Origin: Bradyrhizobium sp. sBnM-33 | Lineage (GTDB): Bacteria > Pseudomonadota > Alphaproteobacteria > Rhizobiales > Xanthobacteraceae | Direction: 5' to 3' | DNA length: 64,000 nucleotides | Assembly: GCF_032917945.1 (NCBI RefSeq) | Contig: NZ_CP136624.1 | Coordinates: 5,270,001-5,334,000, forward strand | Shown: positions 39,313 to 48,849 of the stretch, piece after piece | Layout of the letters: the number at the start of each line of letters is the position of its first letter | How positions within the stretch are numbered: position 1 is the first letter of the stretch | Program-made: the position numbers and the translations under genes | Notes under the pieces: model-generated | Databases searched by the model: none | Told to the model about the DNA's origin: nothing | Seen by the model: only the letters and a program-made list of their open reading frames with translations

Positions 39313-42039
39313 TTGTCCGACAACGAAGACGACAAGCCCGGCGAGCCGCCGGAGCACTCCGACATTCGCCCCGTTTCTATCCTCGACGAGATGAAACGCT
39401 CCTATCTCGATTACGCGATGAGCGTGATCGTGGCGCGGGCGCTGCCGGACGCGCGCGACGGACTCAAGCCCGTGCATCGCCGCATTCTCTACGCCATGCA
39501 CGAAAACGGCTTCGAGTGGAACAAGCCGTATCGCAAATCGGCGCGCACGGTCGGCGACGTCATCGGTAAATACCACCCCCACGGTGACCAGTCTGTCTAT
39601 GACGCGCTGGTACGCATGGCGCAGGAATTCTCCATGCGCGTGCCGCTGATCGACGGCCAAGGCAATTTCGGCTCGGTGGACGGCGATATGGCGGCGGCCA
39701 TGCGCTACACCGAATCCCGCCTGACCAAGATCGCGCAGAGCCTGCTCGACGACATCGACAAGGACACCGTCGACTTCCAGCCGAACTACGACAGTTCCGA
39801 AAAAGAGCCGACGGTCCTGCCGGCGAAATTCCCGAACCTTCTGGTCAACGGCGCGGGCGGCATCGCGGTCGGCATGGCTACCAACATCCCGCCGCACAAT
39901 CTCGGCGAAGTCATCGACGCCTGCGTGGCGCTGATCGACAATCCCGCGCTTGCCATCGACGATCTCATCAACATCGTGCCGGGCCCGGATTTCCCGACGG
40001 GGGGCATCATACTCGGACGCCAGGGCATCCGCTCGGCCTATCACCTCGGCCGCGGCTCGATCGTGATGCGCGGCAAGGTGACGATCGACACCATCCGCAA
40101 GGATCGCGAAGCGATCATCATCAGCGAAATTCCCTACCAGGTGAACAAGGCCACGATGGTCGAGCGCATCGCCGAACTGGTGCGCGAGAAGAAGATCGAC
40201 GGTATTTCCGACCTGCGCGACGAATCCGACCGTGACGGATTCCGCGTCGTGGTCGAGCTGAAGCGCGATGCGGTGCCCGACGTGGTGCTGAACCAGCTCT
40301 ATCGCTTCACGCCGCTGCAGACCAATTTCGGCGCCAACATGGTGGCGCTGGATGGCGGCCGGCCGCAGTTGATGAATTTGAAAGACCTGCTGACGCTGTT
40401 CATCGCGTTCCGCGAGCAGGTCGTTACCCGCCGCACCAAGTTCCTGCTCAACAGGGCGCGCGACCGCGCCCACATCCTGGTCGGGCTTGCGATTGCGGTT
40501 GCGAATATCGATGAGATCATTCGCGTGATCAGAACCTCGCCCGATCCGAACACCGCGCGCGACACGCTGATGTCGCGCGACTGGCCGGCCAAGGACGTTG
40601 AAGCGATGATCACGCTGATCGACGACCCCCGTCACCGGATGGCACCGGACGGCACTGCGCGGCTGTCGCTCGAGCAGGCCCGGGCTATTCTCGATCTCCG
40701 CCTGCAGCGCCTGACCGCGCTCGGCCGCGAGGAGATTTCCGAAGACCTCGACAAGCTCGCGGTTGAAATCGCCGACTATCTTGAAATTTTGCGTTCGCGC
40801 GCCCGCGTCCAGGCGATCATCAAGAACGAACTCGCCGAGGTGAAGAACGAGTTCGCGACCCCGCGGAAAACCGTGATCGTCGAGCAGGAAGGCGAGGTCG
40901 AGGACGAGGACCTGATCCAGCGCGAGGACATGGTGGTCACCGTCTCGCACGCCGGCTACGTCAAGCGCGTGCCGCTCTCGACCTATCGGGCGCAGCGGCG
41001 CGGCGGCAAGGGCCGCGCGGGCATGCAGACCCGCGACGAGGACTTTGTGAGCCGGCTGTTCGTGGCCTCGACCCATACGCCGGTGCTGTTCTTCTCCTCG
41101 AAGGGCCAGGTCTACAAGGAAAAGGTGTGGCGGCTGCCGATGGCGGCGCCGAACGCGCGCGGCAAGGCGATGATCAACATCCTGCCGCTGGAGCAGGGCG
41201 AGCGCATCACCACCATCATGCCGCTGCCCGAGGATGAATCCTCCTGGGGCAATCTCGACGTGATGTTCGCCACCACAAGCGGCACCGTTCGCCGCAACAA
41301 GCTGTCCGACTTCGTCGACGTCCGCCGCTCCGGCATCATCGCGATGAAGCTCGGAGAGGGCGAGTCAATCGTCGACGTGCAGATCTGCACCGAGCACGAC
41401 GACGTGCTGCTGACGGCGGCCGGCGGGCAATGTATCCGCTTCCCCGTTACCGACGTGCGCGTCTTCACGGGGCGCACCTCGATGGGTGTACGCGGCATTG
41501 CGCTGGCGGAGGGCGATAAACTGATCTCGCTGGCGATCCTGCGCCATGTCGAGACCACCTCGGACGAACGGTCGGCCTACCTGAAGATGCGCCGCGCGGT
41601 TGCCGGCGAAACCGCGGTTGACGAGCCTGCTGATGCCGAGGGTGAGGAGACGTCGGGCTCGCTCCAGCTCTCGCAGGAGCGCTACGCGGAGATGTCGGCC
41701 CAGGAGCAGGTCGTGCTGACGGTCTCCGTCAACGGCTACGGCAAGCGCACCTCGTCCTACGAGTACCGCACCACCGGCCGCGGCGGCAAAGGCATCGTCG
41801 CGATGAGCGTCAACAACCGCAACGGCAAGCTGGTGGCGTCATTCCCGGTGGAGCACAGCGACCAGATCATGCTGGTCACCGACAAGGGCCAACTCATCCG
41901 CTGCCCCGTCGAGGACATCCGCATCGCCGGCCGCTCGACGCAAGGCGTCATCGTGTTCGATACCGCCGAGGACGAGCACGTCGTATCGGTCGAGCATATT
42001 TCGGAAGACGAGAACGGCGTGAACGGGAATGGCGGCTAG
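39313..42039 (+). CDS. gyrA: DNA gyrase subunit A
   Basis: A 908-residue GyrA that breaks and rejoins DNA during negative supercoiling. The catalytic Tyr is in AMRYTESRL; the GyrA box reads [11 protein letters not shown], and six-bladed C-terminal repeats follow. The quinolone region reads [15 protein letters not shown]: positions matching E. coli Ser83 and Ala84 are Gln93 and Ser94, and Asp97 matches Asp87. The start is TTG 39313 ([15 protein letters not shown]); no in-frame ATG exists before residue 27, which is already inside the conserved fold. Confidence 0.97.
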   Translation: MSDNEDDKPGEPPEHSDIRPVSILDEMKRSYLDYAMSVIVARALPDARDGLKPVHRRILYAMHENGFEWNKPYRKSARTVGDVIGKYHPHGDQSVYDALVRMAQEFSMRVPLIDGQGNFGSVDGDMAAAMRYTESRLTKIAQSLLDDIDKDTVDFQPNYDSSEKEPTVLPAKFPNLLVNGAGGIAVGMATNIPPHNLGEVIDACVALIDNPALAIDDLINIVPGPDFPTGGIILGRQGIRSAYHLGRGSIVMRGKVTIDTIRKDREAIIISEIPYQVNKATMVERIAELVREKKIDGISDLRDESDRDGFRVVVELKRDAVPDVVLNQLYRFTPLQTNFGANMVALDGGRPQLMNLKDLLTLFIAFREQVVTRRTKFLLNRARDRAHILVGLAIAVANIDEIIRVIRTSPDPNTARDTLMSRDWPAKDVEAMITLIDDPRHRMAPDGTARLSLEQARAILDLRLQRLTALGREEISEDLDKLAVEIADYLEILRSRARVQAIIKNELAEVKNEFATPRKTVIVEQEGEVEDEDLIQREDMVVTVSHAGYVKRVPLSTYRAQRRGGKGRAGMQTRDEDFVSRLFVASTHTPVLFFSSKGQVYKEKVWRLPMAAPNARGKAMINILPLEQGERITTIMPLPEDESSWGNLDVMFATTSGTVRRNKLSDFVDVRRSGIIAMKLGEGESIVDVQICTEHDDVLLTAAGGQCIRFPVTDVRVFTGRTSMGVRGIALAEGDKLISLAILRHVETTSDERSAYLKMRRAVAGETAVDEPADAEGEETSGSLQLSQERYAEMSAQEQVVLTVSVNGYGKRTSSYEYRTTGRGGKGIVAMSVNNRNGKLVASFPVEHSDQIMLVTDKGQLIRCPVEDIRIAGRSTQGVIVFDTAEDEHVVSVEHISEDENGVNGNGG

Positions 42040-42086
42040 CGCCGCTCGGATGACGAAGGGTAGGCCGGGTGAAGCGCAACGAGCGG

Positions 42087-42175
42087 GTAGCCCGGGTGGA
42101 GCGTAGCGCAACCCGGGATCAGCCTATCCGCTAGGAGACTGCTCCCGGGTTCCGCTTCGCTCCACCCGGGCTACG
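42087..42175. repeat. Intergenic repeat, 'gtagcccgg.tggagcg' family, copy 4
   Basis: gtagcccgggtggagcgtag and cttcgctccacccgggctac are inverted ends. This variant uses cccgggtgg for cccggatgg and lacks the cgggcgcgcattcgcgcgac module. Confidence 0.82.
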
Positions 42176-42308
42176 ACGCAACGTCGCTGGACGCTCACCC
42201 CGGCGCGCCGCGTCTGGGTCCCGTCCGCCGTAAACCAGTCCTTAACCATAGATCGATACGATGTGCTGTGTCCGGGTGGTGACCGTCCGGCCAACGGGAG
42301 CGAATACC

Positions 42309-42818
42309 ATGCCCGTCGAGATGCTGACGTATGCTGATCTGGGCGAAAGGCTCAAGATTTCCCCAGAGGCTGCCCGCGCTCTGGTGAAACGACATCGTTG
42401 GCCGCGCTCCCGCTCGAACGACGGCAAGACGCTTGTCCAGGTCGATCTCAGCGAATTCACCCATTCCCCAATACCCCGTCAGCCGCAAACCCAGGCCGGT
42501 CACCAGGTGGTCACCGCCTTAAGGCAGCGAATTGAGACCTTGCAGACCGAGCTGGCGGAGATGAAGGTGATTGCCAGCGGCCATCGGGCCGACTTTGAAA
42601 GAGAATGCGAACGGACCAACAAGCTTTTGGCCGAATTGCTCAAAGTCAGCACGGAAAGCGTGGGAGCCCGGGAAAGGGCAGCTCTGCTCGAAGGCAAGCT
42701 GTCGATGCTGACGCAACCTTGGCGACGTCGGCTGGTCGATGCTTTCACCCTTGCCCTACCACAAGTCGCCTCGAACCCCCGCGAGAGCGCCGGCCCGGTT
42801 GTCCAGTCACAGAATTGA
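42309..42818 (+). CDS. Helix-turn-helix plus coiled-coil protein
   Basis: A 169-residue protein. Residues 1-50 look like an excisionase/MerR-type DNA-binding domain: MLTYADLGERLKISPEAARA, LVKRHRWPRSRSNDGKTLVQ. Residues about 65-125 form a heptad-rich coiled coil (ALRQRIETLQTELAEMKVIA). The layout recalls KfrA-like or other nucleoid/plasmid DNA-binding proteins. ATG 42309 is chosen because MPVEMLTY starts the HTH. It is the first gene of an accessory block between gyrA and coaD. Confidence 0.75.
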   Translation: MPVEMLTYADLGERLKISPEAARALVKRHRWPRSRSNDGKTLVQVDLSEFTHSPIPRQPQTQAGHQVVTALRQRIETLQTELAEMKVIASGHRADFERECERTNKLLAELLKVSTESVGARERAALLEGKLSMLTQPWRRRLVDAFTLALPQVASNPRESAGPVVQSQN

Positions 42819-43019
42819 AGCGATTTGCCAACGTGCCGGGCTCCGCCGCGATTGGCACAAACTGCAGATCACTCCGGCTTTGCCATATGAAATTGTGGAA
42901 TGGGCAATGATCTGCTGGTCCCCGCAGCGATAATTGTATTGGGAATGCTTTCGGAGATTCGTGTCGTTCGCTGTTTTGCGCGTTAAGGCCGCTCCCGAGA
43001 CTTCCTTAGCAGATACAAG

Positions 43020-43535
43020 CTAAAGCACCTCAGCGCGAACCTGGGCCACGCCGCGGTCCGTTATCCCCAAACCGCGCGCAGCGCCGAGTGAAAGGTCCAG
43101 GACGCGGCCGCGAACCCAGGGTCCCCGGTCGGTGATACGAACGACTACAGACTTGCTGCTCGCAAGATCAGTTACGCGAACTCTTGTGCCGAACGGCAGG
43201 TTGCGGTGGGCAGCGGTCAGTGAATCCCGATTGAACGAGGAACCACTCGCTGTTTTTCCTTTAGAGTATGAATAGTAAGACGCTTTGCCGGAAAACGCCC
43301 GGTTGGAAGATCGAGGGGCTGAGCGAACTTCCGGACGACGTGTCGGTTCTCCAGTCGGAGGTTGCTCTAGCGGATTTTGCGTAGTCTGGTCTGGTGCCTC
43401 AGGAGCCGGTTCGGCGTGCGCCTTTGGAACGATGGACCATCTATCATTGAAGGTCTGTGCTGCAGCAGAATTTGCATGTACGCCCAACCAGGCCGGGACT
43501 GTCGCAATCGCGACTATTCCAAAAAGAAGACGCAT
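43020..43535 (-). CDS. RlpA-like septal lytic transglycosylase / double-psi barrel protein
   Basis: A 171-residue exported protein: signal about 1-26 (FGIVAIATVPAWLG, then SAAAQ), a Pro-rich linker, and a C-terminal double-psi barrel with GKASYYSYSKGKTASGSSFN, LTAAHRNLPFGTRVRV, VVRITDRGPWVRGRVLDLS and VAQVRAEVL. The His and Asp of the RlpA active site are present. No SPOR domain is attached. The ATG at 43535 heads the signal; a TTG at 43565 would add ten residues. Murein binding or cleavage is inferred from the family. Confidence 0.88.
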   Translation of the reverse strand: MRLLFGIVAIATVPAWLGVHANSAAAQTFNDRWSIVPKAHAEPAPEAPDQTTQNPLEQPPTGEPTRRPEVRSAPRSSNRAFSGKASYYSYSKGKTASGSSFNRDSLTAAHRNLPFGTRVRVTDLASSKSVVVRITDRGPWVRGRVLDLSLGAARGLGITDRGVAQVRAEVL

Positions 43536-44093
43536 GAGCGGCCTCACAAACAAATAGAAAAACAAATGAACAATGCAAACTCATGCGGCTCTGTTCCTGC
43601 ACATGCGGAAATTCTCGTGGCGGAAAAGGTGAATGAATACCGATGTTTCCCACTATCAAATAGTTCGATGGTTAGGCGCACCGCAGCAAGGAACGCCTAT
43701 TCGTCGGTATGGCCCTAGTTGAGAGTTTGTTGCTCCTGAACCATGGAGACAGCGGTCTCGATGCACCCCATCGCACAAGAGAAGCGCAGATTTAGATCAA
43801 CCACGACAAGGCGCGTAACCTTGATGGCTCCCATCAATTGCGCATTGCTTCCGGCCTCACTGCGCGCGCTATCTGCTGTTGGCAATTTTCGGACGTGACG
43901 ACTTTATGCAAGATTGTCAGCTGTTGAGGGAATAGCGGACGAGGGCAGGCCGTCCTCTGACTTCCGGTGATGACCCATTTGAGACATCAAGCCGACTTGC
44001 TTTCCTCGAAGTTTCGTCAATATCGTCCGCATGACTGTCGTCGTGATCACGTTCGCGAACTTGTGGTGGCGCTCCACTTAGGAGCGGCACGGC
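43536..44093. other. Intergenic region, AT-richer, no supported gene
   Basis: 558 bases between the RlpA and TrpRS genes. Two very short frames, at 43633-43722 (+) and about 43725-43890 (-), are open but have no family features. The last bases hold the ribosome site of trpS (aggag, 44080-44084). I see nothing else. Confidence 0.4.
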
Positions 44094-45128
44094 TTGTCGA
44101 GAACCGCGATGCAGTATTCGTCCGCCACCCATCCTGTTATCTTGACCGGCGACAGAACCACCGGCCCGCTGCACCTGGGGCACTACATCGGTTCGTTGAA
44201 GAACCGCGTCACCCTACAGACGACGCACCAGCAGTACCTGCTGCTGGCGGATGCCCAGGCGCTCACGGACAATGCGCACAATCCTGGTCGGGTGCGTGAC
44301 AATGTCCTTGAGATCGCGACAGACTACCTGGCTGTCGGGATCGACCCGAACCAGAGCACGATCTGTCTTCAATCGCATCTCCCGGCACTTGCCGATTTGA
44401 CCCTCCTGTACATGAACTTTGTCACGGTGGCGCGGCTTGAGCGCAACCCAACCATCAAGGACGAAATCCAGGCGCGAGGTTTTGGCAGAGATATTCCTGT
44501 AGGCTTTCTCTGTTATCCTGTAGCCCAGGCCAGCGACATCACCGGTTTCAAAGCGACGATTGTCCCGGTGGGGGAAGATCAAGCTCCATTGATCGAGCAA
44601 ACCAATGAGGTTATTCGCCGCATAAATCGCCAAGCTGGTGTTGACGTGCTGCCCGAAGCCCACGCGTTTATTCCTCGCGTCGGACGCCTTCCCGGCATCA
44701 ATGGCAAAGCCAAAATGAGCAAGTCGCAGGGCAATGCTATTCAGCTATCAGCCACAGCCGATGAAATACGTGAGGCTGTCCGGCGTATGTTCACTGATCC
44801 AAACCATATAAAGGCATCCGACCCAGGTCGCGTCGAAGGCAACGTGGTCTTCACGTACCTGGATGCGTTTGACGAAGATTACATTGCTGTTGAGGATTTG
44901 AAGGCACGCTATATCCGCGGCGGTTTGAGCGACAGCATTGTGAAGAAACGTCTGGATGACGTGCTGCAGGCACTTCTCGCGCCGATCCGAGACCGTCGCC
45001 GCGCACTCGCTCGTGATCCTGGCTATGTGCTGCAAGTCGTCAAGCGAGGCACTGCGCGAGCGCGTGAGATAACAGATGCCACTTTGCGCGATGTTCGCGC
45101 CGCGCTTGGTCTATTCATGCTGAATTAA
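44094..45128 (+). CDS. trpS: Tryptophanyl-tRNA synthetase, second type
   Basis: A 344-residue class I TrpRS. The HIGH motif is GPLHLGHYIGSLK and the KMSKS motif KAKMSKSQGNAI. VPVGEDQAPLIEQT and RLPGINGKAKMSKSQ are well kept. It belongs to the short 'TGDRPTG-LHLGHY' type and not to the form expected as the housekeeping enzyme of this group, so it is probably a second copy acquired by transfer. The codon pattern is less GC-rich than in the flanking core genes. TTG 44094 has AGGAG 9 bases upstream; ATG 44109 is the alternative. Possible roles are resistance to a TrpRS inhibitor or stress use. Confidence 0.92.
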   Translation: MSRTAMQYSSATHPVILTGDRTTGPLHLGHYIGSLKNRVTLQTTHQQYLLLADAQALTDNAHNPGRVRDNVLEIATDYLAVGIDPNQSTICLQSHLPALADLTLLYMNFVTVARLERNPTIKDEIQARGFGRDIPVGFLCYPVAQASDITGFKATIVPVGEDQAPLIEQTNEVIRRINRQAGVDVLPEAHAFIPRVGRLPGINGKAKMSKSQGNAIQLSATADEIREAVRRMFTDPNHIKASDPGRVEGNVVFTYLDAFDEDYIAVEDLKARYIRGGLSDSIVKKRLDDVLQALLAPIRDRRRALARDPGYVLQVVKRGTARAREITDATLRDVRAALGLFMLN

Positions 45129-45581
45129 TCGGGTTGGGGGCAAGCCAAGGTGTGTCCGTTGTTGCACTTCTCGGACCTGACAGCCCCGGCTGATGATGTC
45201 TGTTCTTGTAAAGCGGACTGCCGAGTTGCACGCTCGGACTTCCGAATTTGACCCCAGACGGACATTGACCAATCCTTCACGAGCCATGTTCAAAAGGGGT
45301 CCGCAGCTTGCTGGATGCTAGAACAGGCCGGTACAACGCTCTCCCTACGTGTGTGCTCTTTGGTCGCGTTACAGGGACAGCGGAAGGTCCTATGGTGGCC
45401 AAGATATGATCCACGTCCTCGACATCGATCCGCGCATTGCGCGGCGTTGCTTGCACGCCGGACGGCTCCAAGCAGGAGCTTAGCCGGACGGTACTTGGTG
45501 CCGTCCGGACACCCCTTCCTTCATCAAACAGATTTGGTGTGTGGCTCTCCCGCGAGGGAAGGCCAAACGAGGAGGCATGTC
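45129..45581. other. Intergenic region with small ORF and perfect hairpin
   Basis: 453 bases between trpS and the first Rnk-like gene. A 25-codon frame (45406-45483, MIHVLDIDPRIARRCLHAGR then LQAGA) stops exactly at the foot of an 11-base-pair hairpin (45484-45508). I see no other gene. The remaining sequence resembles degraded intergenic DNA. Confidence 0.4.
45484..45508 (+). promoter_or_regulatory. Perfect hairpin upstream of the Rnk-like gene
   Basis: CCGGACGGTAC-TTG-GTGCCGTCCGG forms an 11-pair stem (one G-U) with a three-base loop. There is no T-run, so it is not a clear terminator. The Rnk-like start is 74 bases downstream. Confidence 0.45.
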
Positions 45582-46067
45582 GTGAGCAACCCCTTTTTCC
45601 CGAACGTCACTCTTCCGACGTCTGACCATCGCCGCTTGGAACGGCTCGCGCAGCTGGGCGCAGATCAAGGCGACGTGGACGCGCGCTTTCTGTTGAGCGA
45701 GATCAACCGTGCGGAAGTCGTCCCTGATCGCGCTGCCAGATTGGACAGTATCGTCACCATGGGTTCGTGGGTGACGTTCTGGATCACCTGGGGCTTCCCC
45801 CGCGAGACGAGGCAACTGGTGTACCCCGAAGACTACACGTCCGAGCGAACCCAAATCCCCGTGATGTCACCGTTGGGCGCAGCGTTGGTCGGACTGAAGG
45901 TCGGAAGCGAAATCCCCTTCTTCACCGCCGGGCGCACCAACGTCGTCAAGATCGAACGCGTCAGTCGAGGTGATCCGAATGATGTTGTCAGGGTTCTGTT
46001 TCGCAATCCGGTGGTCAAGGGCAAGAAGCTCTTTGATGACGATGATCCGGGACCATCAGCCGCTTAG
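45582..46067 (+). CDS. Rnk/GreA-C-terminal-domain protein, paralogue 1
   Basis: A 161-residue protein of the Rnk ('nucleoside diphosphate kinase regulator') type: a short helical N-terminus (HRRLERLAQLGADQGDVDAR) and the FKBP-like GreA/GreB C-terminal domain (IVTMGSWVTFWITWG, TQIPVMSPLGAALVGLKVGS). Rnk binds RNA polymerase in the secondary channel region but lacks the Gre coiled-coil tip. The start is GTG 45582 with GAGGAGG upstream; no ATG fits. A second paralogue follows 16 bases after its stop. Confidence 0.85.
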   Translation: MSNPFFPNVTLPTSDHRRLERLAQLGADQGDVDARFLLSEINRAEVVPDRAARLDSIVTMGSWVTFWITWGFPRETRQLVYPEDYTSERTQIPVMSPLGAALVGLKVGSEIPFFTAGRTNVVKIERVSRGDPNDVVRVLFRNPVVKGKKLFDDDDPGPSAA

Positions 46068-46083
46068 GAAAGGAGAGAAGGCA

Positions 46084-46497
46084 ATGAGCAAGACTAATCG
46101 CAAGGGCAAGCCCGAAATCGTGTTGCCGCCCATCACGGTGATGGAGGATGAGGCGAGGCGCCTCAACGCTCTGGCCAGTTCGAGCGCGGTGCTGTTCCCG
46201 CGCGTGGCTCACTTCCTTGCACGGGAGATAGAACGTGCACGCGTGGTGGCGGACGTTTCCGATCTACGCGGCGTGGTCCACATGGGCTCGCAGGTCCGGT
46301 ACTGCGATGACAAGACCGGTGAAGTCCGGGACGTGGTATTGGTTTATCCCCACGAAGCGGACATAACGCTAAAGCGCGTCTCGGTTCTTACGCCGGTCGG
46401 AGCTGCGTTGATCGGCCTGTCGGTTGGCCAAGCCATCGAATTTCAAACGCCGGGCCACAACAAGCGGTCCTTGACGGTACTAGGCGTGTCCAACTGA
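46084..46497 (+). CDS. Rnk/GreA-C-terminal-domain protein, paralogue 2
   Basis: A 137-residue protein with the same layout: a helical N-terminus (VMEDEARRLNALASSS, FLAREIERARVVADV) and the GreA-type domain VVHMGSQVRYCDDKTGEV, LVYPHEADITLKRVSVLTPV, GAALIGLSVGQAIEFQTPG. GGAAAGGAGAG precedes ATG 46084. It differs much from paralogue 1, so the pair is not a recent duplication. RNA polymerase modulation is the inferred role. Confidence 0.85.
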   Translation: MSKTNRKGKPEIVLPPITVMEDEARRLNALASSSAVLFPRVAHFLAREIERARVVADVSDLRGVVHMGSQVRYCDDKTGEVRDVVLVYPHEADITLKRVSVLTPVGAALIGLSVGQAIEFQTPGHNKRSLTVLGVSN

Positions 46498-46511
46498 AGG
46501 GAGGCGTTGAT

Positions 46512-46744
46512 ATGCACGACGTTTCAACTAACAGGCTGCCTTAACAGTCGTCGGTATCCCCGTCGTTTTGGCTGCCGTGTTCTATCTCGCGACCTTCTTC
46601 AAGCTTGAAGGTCCAACCTCTGGGGGGTCCCTCTCGGTCTATGATCGAGCTGGGGCACCCCCACTGGGTTCAGGAATCCGAGCCAGACCGGAAAGCCTGG
46701 CTGGCGCGGGTCGCCATGAATCGATCCTCCCGGATGTTTATTGA
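46512..46744 (+). pseudogene. Small membrane protein gene, apparently frameshifted
   Basis: GGGAGGCG lies upstream of ATG 46512, but that frame stops after ten residues (MHDVSTNRLP). From about 46540 another frame is open to TGA 46742-46744 and encodes a clear membrane helix (LTVVGIPVVLAAVFYLATFF) followed by a polar tail. One base gained or lost near 46535-46542 would join the two. It may be a broken gene or a sequencing error; the product family is not recognised. Confidence 0.35.
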
Positions 46745-46750
46745 TCGTGC

Positions 46751-48100
46751 TTATCGCTGGCGCTGACGCGCCAGCACGCGGTCCACCATCGCTCCCGCTG
46801 TGCCGAGATAGTTTGACGGTTCGCACAAGGCGGCGAGCCGATCGCGCGGCAGGGCGGATGCGATGGCCGGGCGCCGCAGCAAGGCATCGAGCAGCGCGTC
46901 GCCACGGTCGAACGCGTCGCGGCAGGCGGCATAGACCTCGTCATGCGCCAACTGGCGACCGAGTGCGGGCGCAAGCCCCATCATAACCGCTTCGGCGACG
47001 ATCAGCCCGCGCGTGGAATCGAGATTTTTCTTCATCGCCGCGGGCTCGATGATCAGGCCGGACAGCATGAATTGCGCCTGCGCCAGCGACCCGGCCGTCA
47101 GCAGACAAATCTGGGGCAGGGCGAGCCATTCGCAGTGCCAGGGCCCGGTGGCGCGCTCGAGATCCTGAACCATGGCGTCCAGCATCAGCGAAGCGGTGTC
47201 GCGCGATGCCTTTGCGTTCGCCAGCAGAATTTCCGAGGAGATCGGGTTGCGCTTCTGCGGCATGGTCGAGGATGCGCCGCGATGCGAGGAGAAGGGCTCG
47301 AACACCTCGCCGATCTCGGTCGCCATCAGGATCATGACGTCGTAGCCGATCTTGCCGAGCGCGCCGCAGATCACGGCCAGCGTCTGCACCAGTTCGACCA
47401 GCCCTTCGCGGGCGACATGCCAGGTGATGTCAGGTTCGGCGAGGCCGAGCACGCGCGCGTAAGCCGCACGCACATCCAGTCCGCGCTCGCCGAGCGAAGC
47501 CAGCGTTCCCGCCGCCCCACCGAGCTGCGCCTGAAGCGCGCGGGGCTTGGCCTGCGCGAGCCGGTCGGCCGAGCGCTGCAGCGCCGAGAGCCAGATCGCT
47601 GCCTTGTGTCCGAACGTGATCGGCAGGGCCTGCTGCAGATGGGTTCGGCCGGCCATCGGTGTATCGCGGTGGAGGCGGGCGAGGTTGGCGAGCGTTGCCA
47701 TGACCTCGGTGAGCTGGGTTTCGATCAGCGCGACCGCTTCGCGCAGTTGCAGCACGGTCGCCGTATCCATGATGTCCTGGGTGGTCGCCCCCCAATGCAG
47801 ATAGCGGCCGGCGTCGCCCAGCCGCTCCGATAGCTGGCGGACCAGGCCGACGATGGGGTAGCCGACATTCTCGGTGTCGCGCTTCAACTGTTCGATATCG
47901 AGCGCGATCGCCGGCGCCTGACGCGCGATCGCCTCGGCCGCCTCTCGCGGAATCACGCCGGTCTCGCCTTGCGCGGTGGCAAGCGCCACCTCGGCCTGCA
48001 CATAGGCCTTGAGCTGGGCCTCGTCGGAAAACACCGCCCGCATGGCCGGCGTCGAGAAAACGTCGCGATAGAGGGCGCTGTCGAACATCGTGCTGGCCAC
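46751..48100 (-). CDS. Lyase of the PcaB / adenylosuccinate lyase family
   Basis: A 449-residue fumarase/aspartase-superfamily protein. The signature SSTMPQKRNPISSE, the catalytic region GATTQDIMDTATVLQLREA, and GRTHLQQALPITFGHKAAIW match 3-carboxy-cis,cis-muconate cycloisomerase (PcaB)-like proteins better than PurB. No other protocatechuate genes are adjacent, so the substrate is uncertain. GGGAGGA supports the GTG at 48100; ATG 48088 is an alternative. It ends 7 bases from the convergent small membrane ORF. Confidence 0.85.
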   Translation of the reverse strand: MASTMFDSALYRDVFSTPAMRAVFSDEAQLKAYVQAEVALATAQGETGVIPREAAEAIARQAPAIALDIEQLKRDTENVGYPIVGLVRQLSERLGDAGRYLHWGATTQDIMDTATVLQLREAVALIETQLTEVMATLANLARLHRDTPMAGRTHLQQALPITFGHKAAIWLSALQRSADRLAQAKPRALQAQLGGAAGTLASLGERGLDVRAAYARVLGLAEPDITWHVAREGLVELVQTLAVICGALGKIGYDVMILMATEIGEVFEPFSSHRGASSTMPQKRNPISSEILLANAKASRDTASLMLDAMVQDLERATGPWHCEWLALPQICLLTAGSLAQAQFMLSGLIIEPAAMKKNLDSTRGLIVAEAVMMGLAPALGRQLAHDEVYAACRDAFDRGDALLDALLRRPAIASALPRDRLAALCEPSNYLGTAGAMVDRVLARQRQR

Positions 48101-48318
48101 CCGCTTGTTTCCTCCCTGTCAAATGCCCGGCCATCTGATTGATATGTACAAATCCGTCAAGCGCGGCCGCGAAGACTTCGAACTCGTGCTCGCGCGTTTG
48201 AGGCAGGCAGGAGAATTTCGCGCAATCCAAGCCTCCAGAACGCCAATGGCGAGCAGGGGGCATCCCTACTCGCCACTACAGCGTTCCTTGGAGGTTAAGC
48301 GGAACGAAAATTGCGCCG

Positions 48319-48576
48319 TTACGGAGTGCGGTCGGCAGTCACCAGGCGGGCTTTCCTCACCACGGCCTTGGAGCCGGCGGCGCGCAGACACGAAGCCTCG
48401 AAATTCGGCCAGGCCTGCTGCGAGCAATCCTTGCCGACGGTGCGGATATCCAGGCGGTCACCCTTGGCAAGCGCCTGCGGCACGCTGGCTTCGACCTGGG
48501 GGGCAAAGCCGGGCAATACAGTGAGCGCGGCAGCAATGAACGCGGCAGCAGCGATGGCGGAAAAAGCCTTGATCAT
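48319..48576 (-). CDS. Small exported hypothetical protein
   Basis: An 85-residue protein with a signal peptide (MIKAFSAIAAAAFIAAALTV then LPGFAPQVEA) and a mature part of about 55 residues with two Cys (CSQQAWPNFEASC) that may form a disulfide. Similar short proteins are common in Bradyrhizobium; function unknown. It is monocistronic and has GGGGA upstream of the ATG. Confidence 0.75.
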   Translation of the reverse strand: MIKAFSAIAAAAFIAAALTVLPGFAPQVEASVPQALAKGDRLDIRTVGKDCSQQAWPNFEASCLRAAGSKAVVRKARLVTADRTP

Positions 48577-48849
48577 GACGGTCCCCTGTCATGGGCCTTC
48601 GCGGCCCGTCGTTTCGTTGGGAGGACTTGTAAGACAGAGCAAGTTTCCGGCCGTCTTCGCGGGCGCGGAAAATGGTTTCGTCAGGGCCGAGTTTTGTTTC
48701 GTCGTTCATTGGCGGACGAAACACTACCGGCCCGCCCGAGACGCAGGGGGCCTCGGGATTGGTTCATTGGCCGACTCGAGGTAAAAAGCCGGCTCAGCGG
48801 GAACCTGGCCCCGCTTGCCGGGCCGCCCGGGGCGGGGTAGGAGGGACCT

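Noticed and set aside
39286..41076. 596-codon open frame opposite gyrA
   Set aside because: Shadow of a high-GC coding region; GyrA on the + strand is beyond doubt.
43633..43722. 29-codon frame (+) after the RlpA gene with AAGG upstream
   Set aside because: Too short and without similarity; codon use is not distinctive.
43725..43890. Minus-strand frame of about 57 codons before trpS
   Set aside because: Only a TTG start and no ribosome site; could be a gene remnant but not supported.
43967..44299. Open frame overlapping the start of trpS in another frame
   Set aside because: Most of it is a shadow of trpS; no family features in the unique part.
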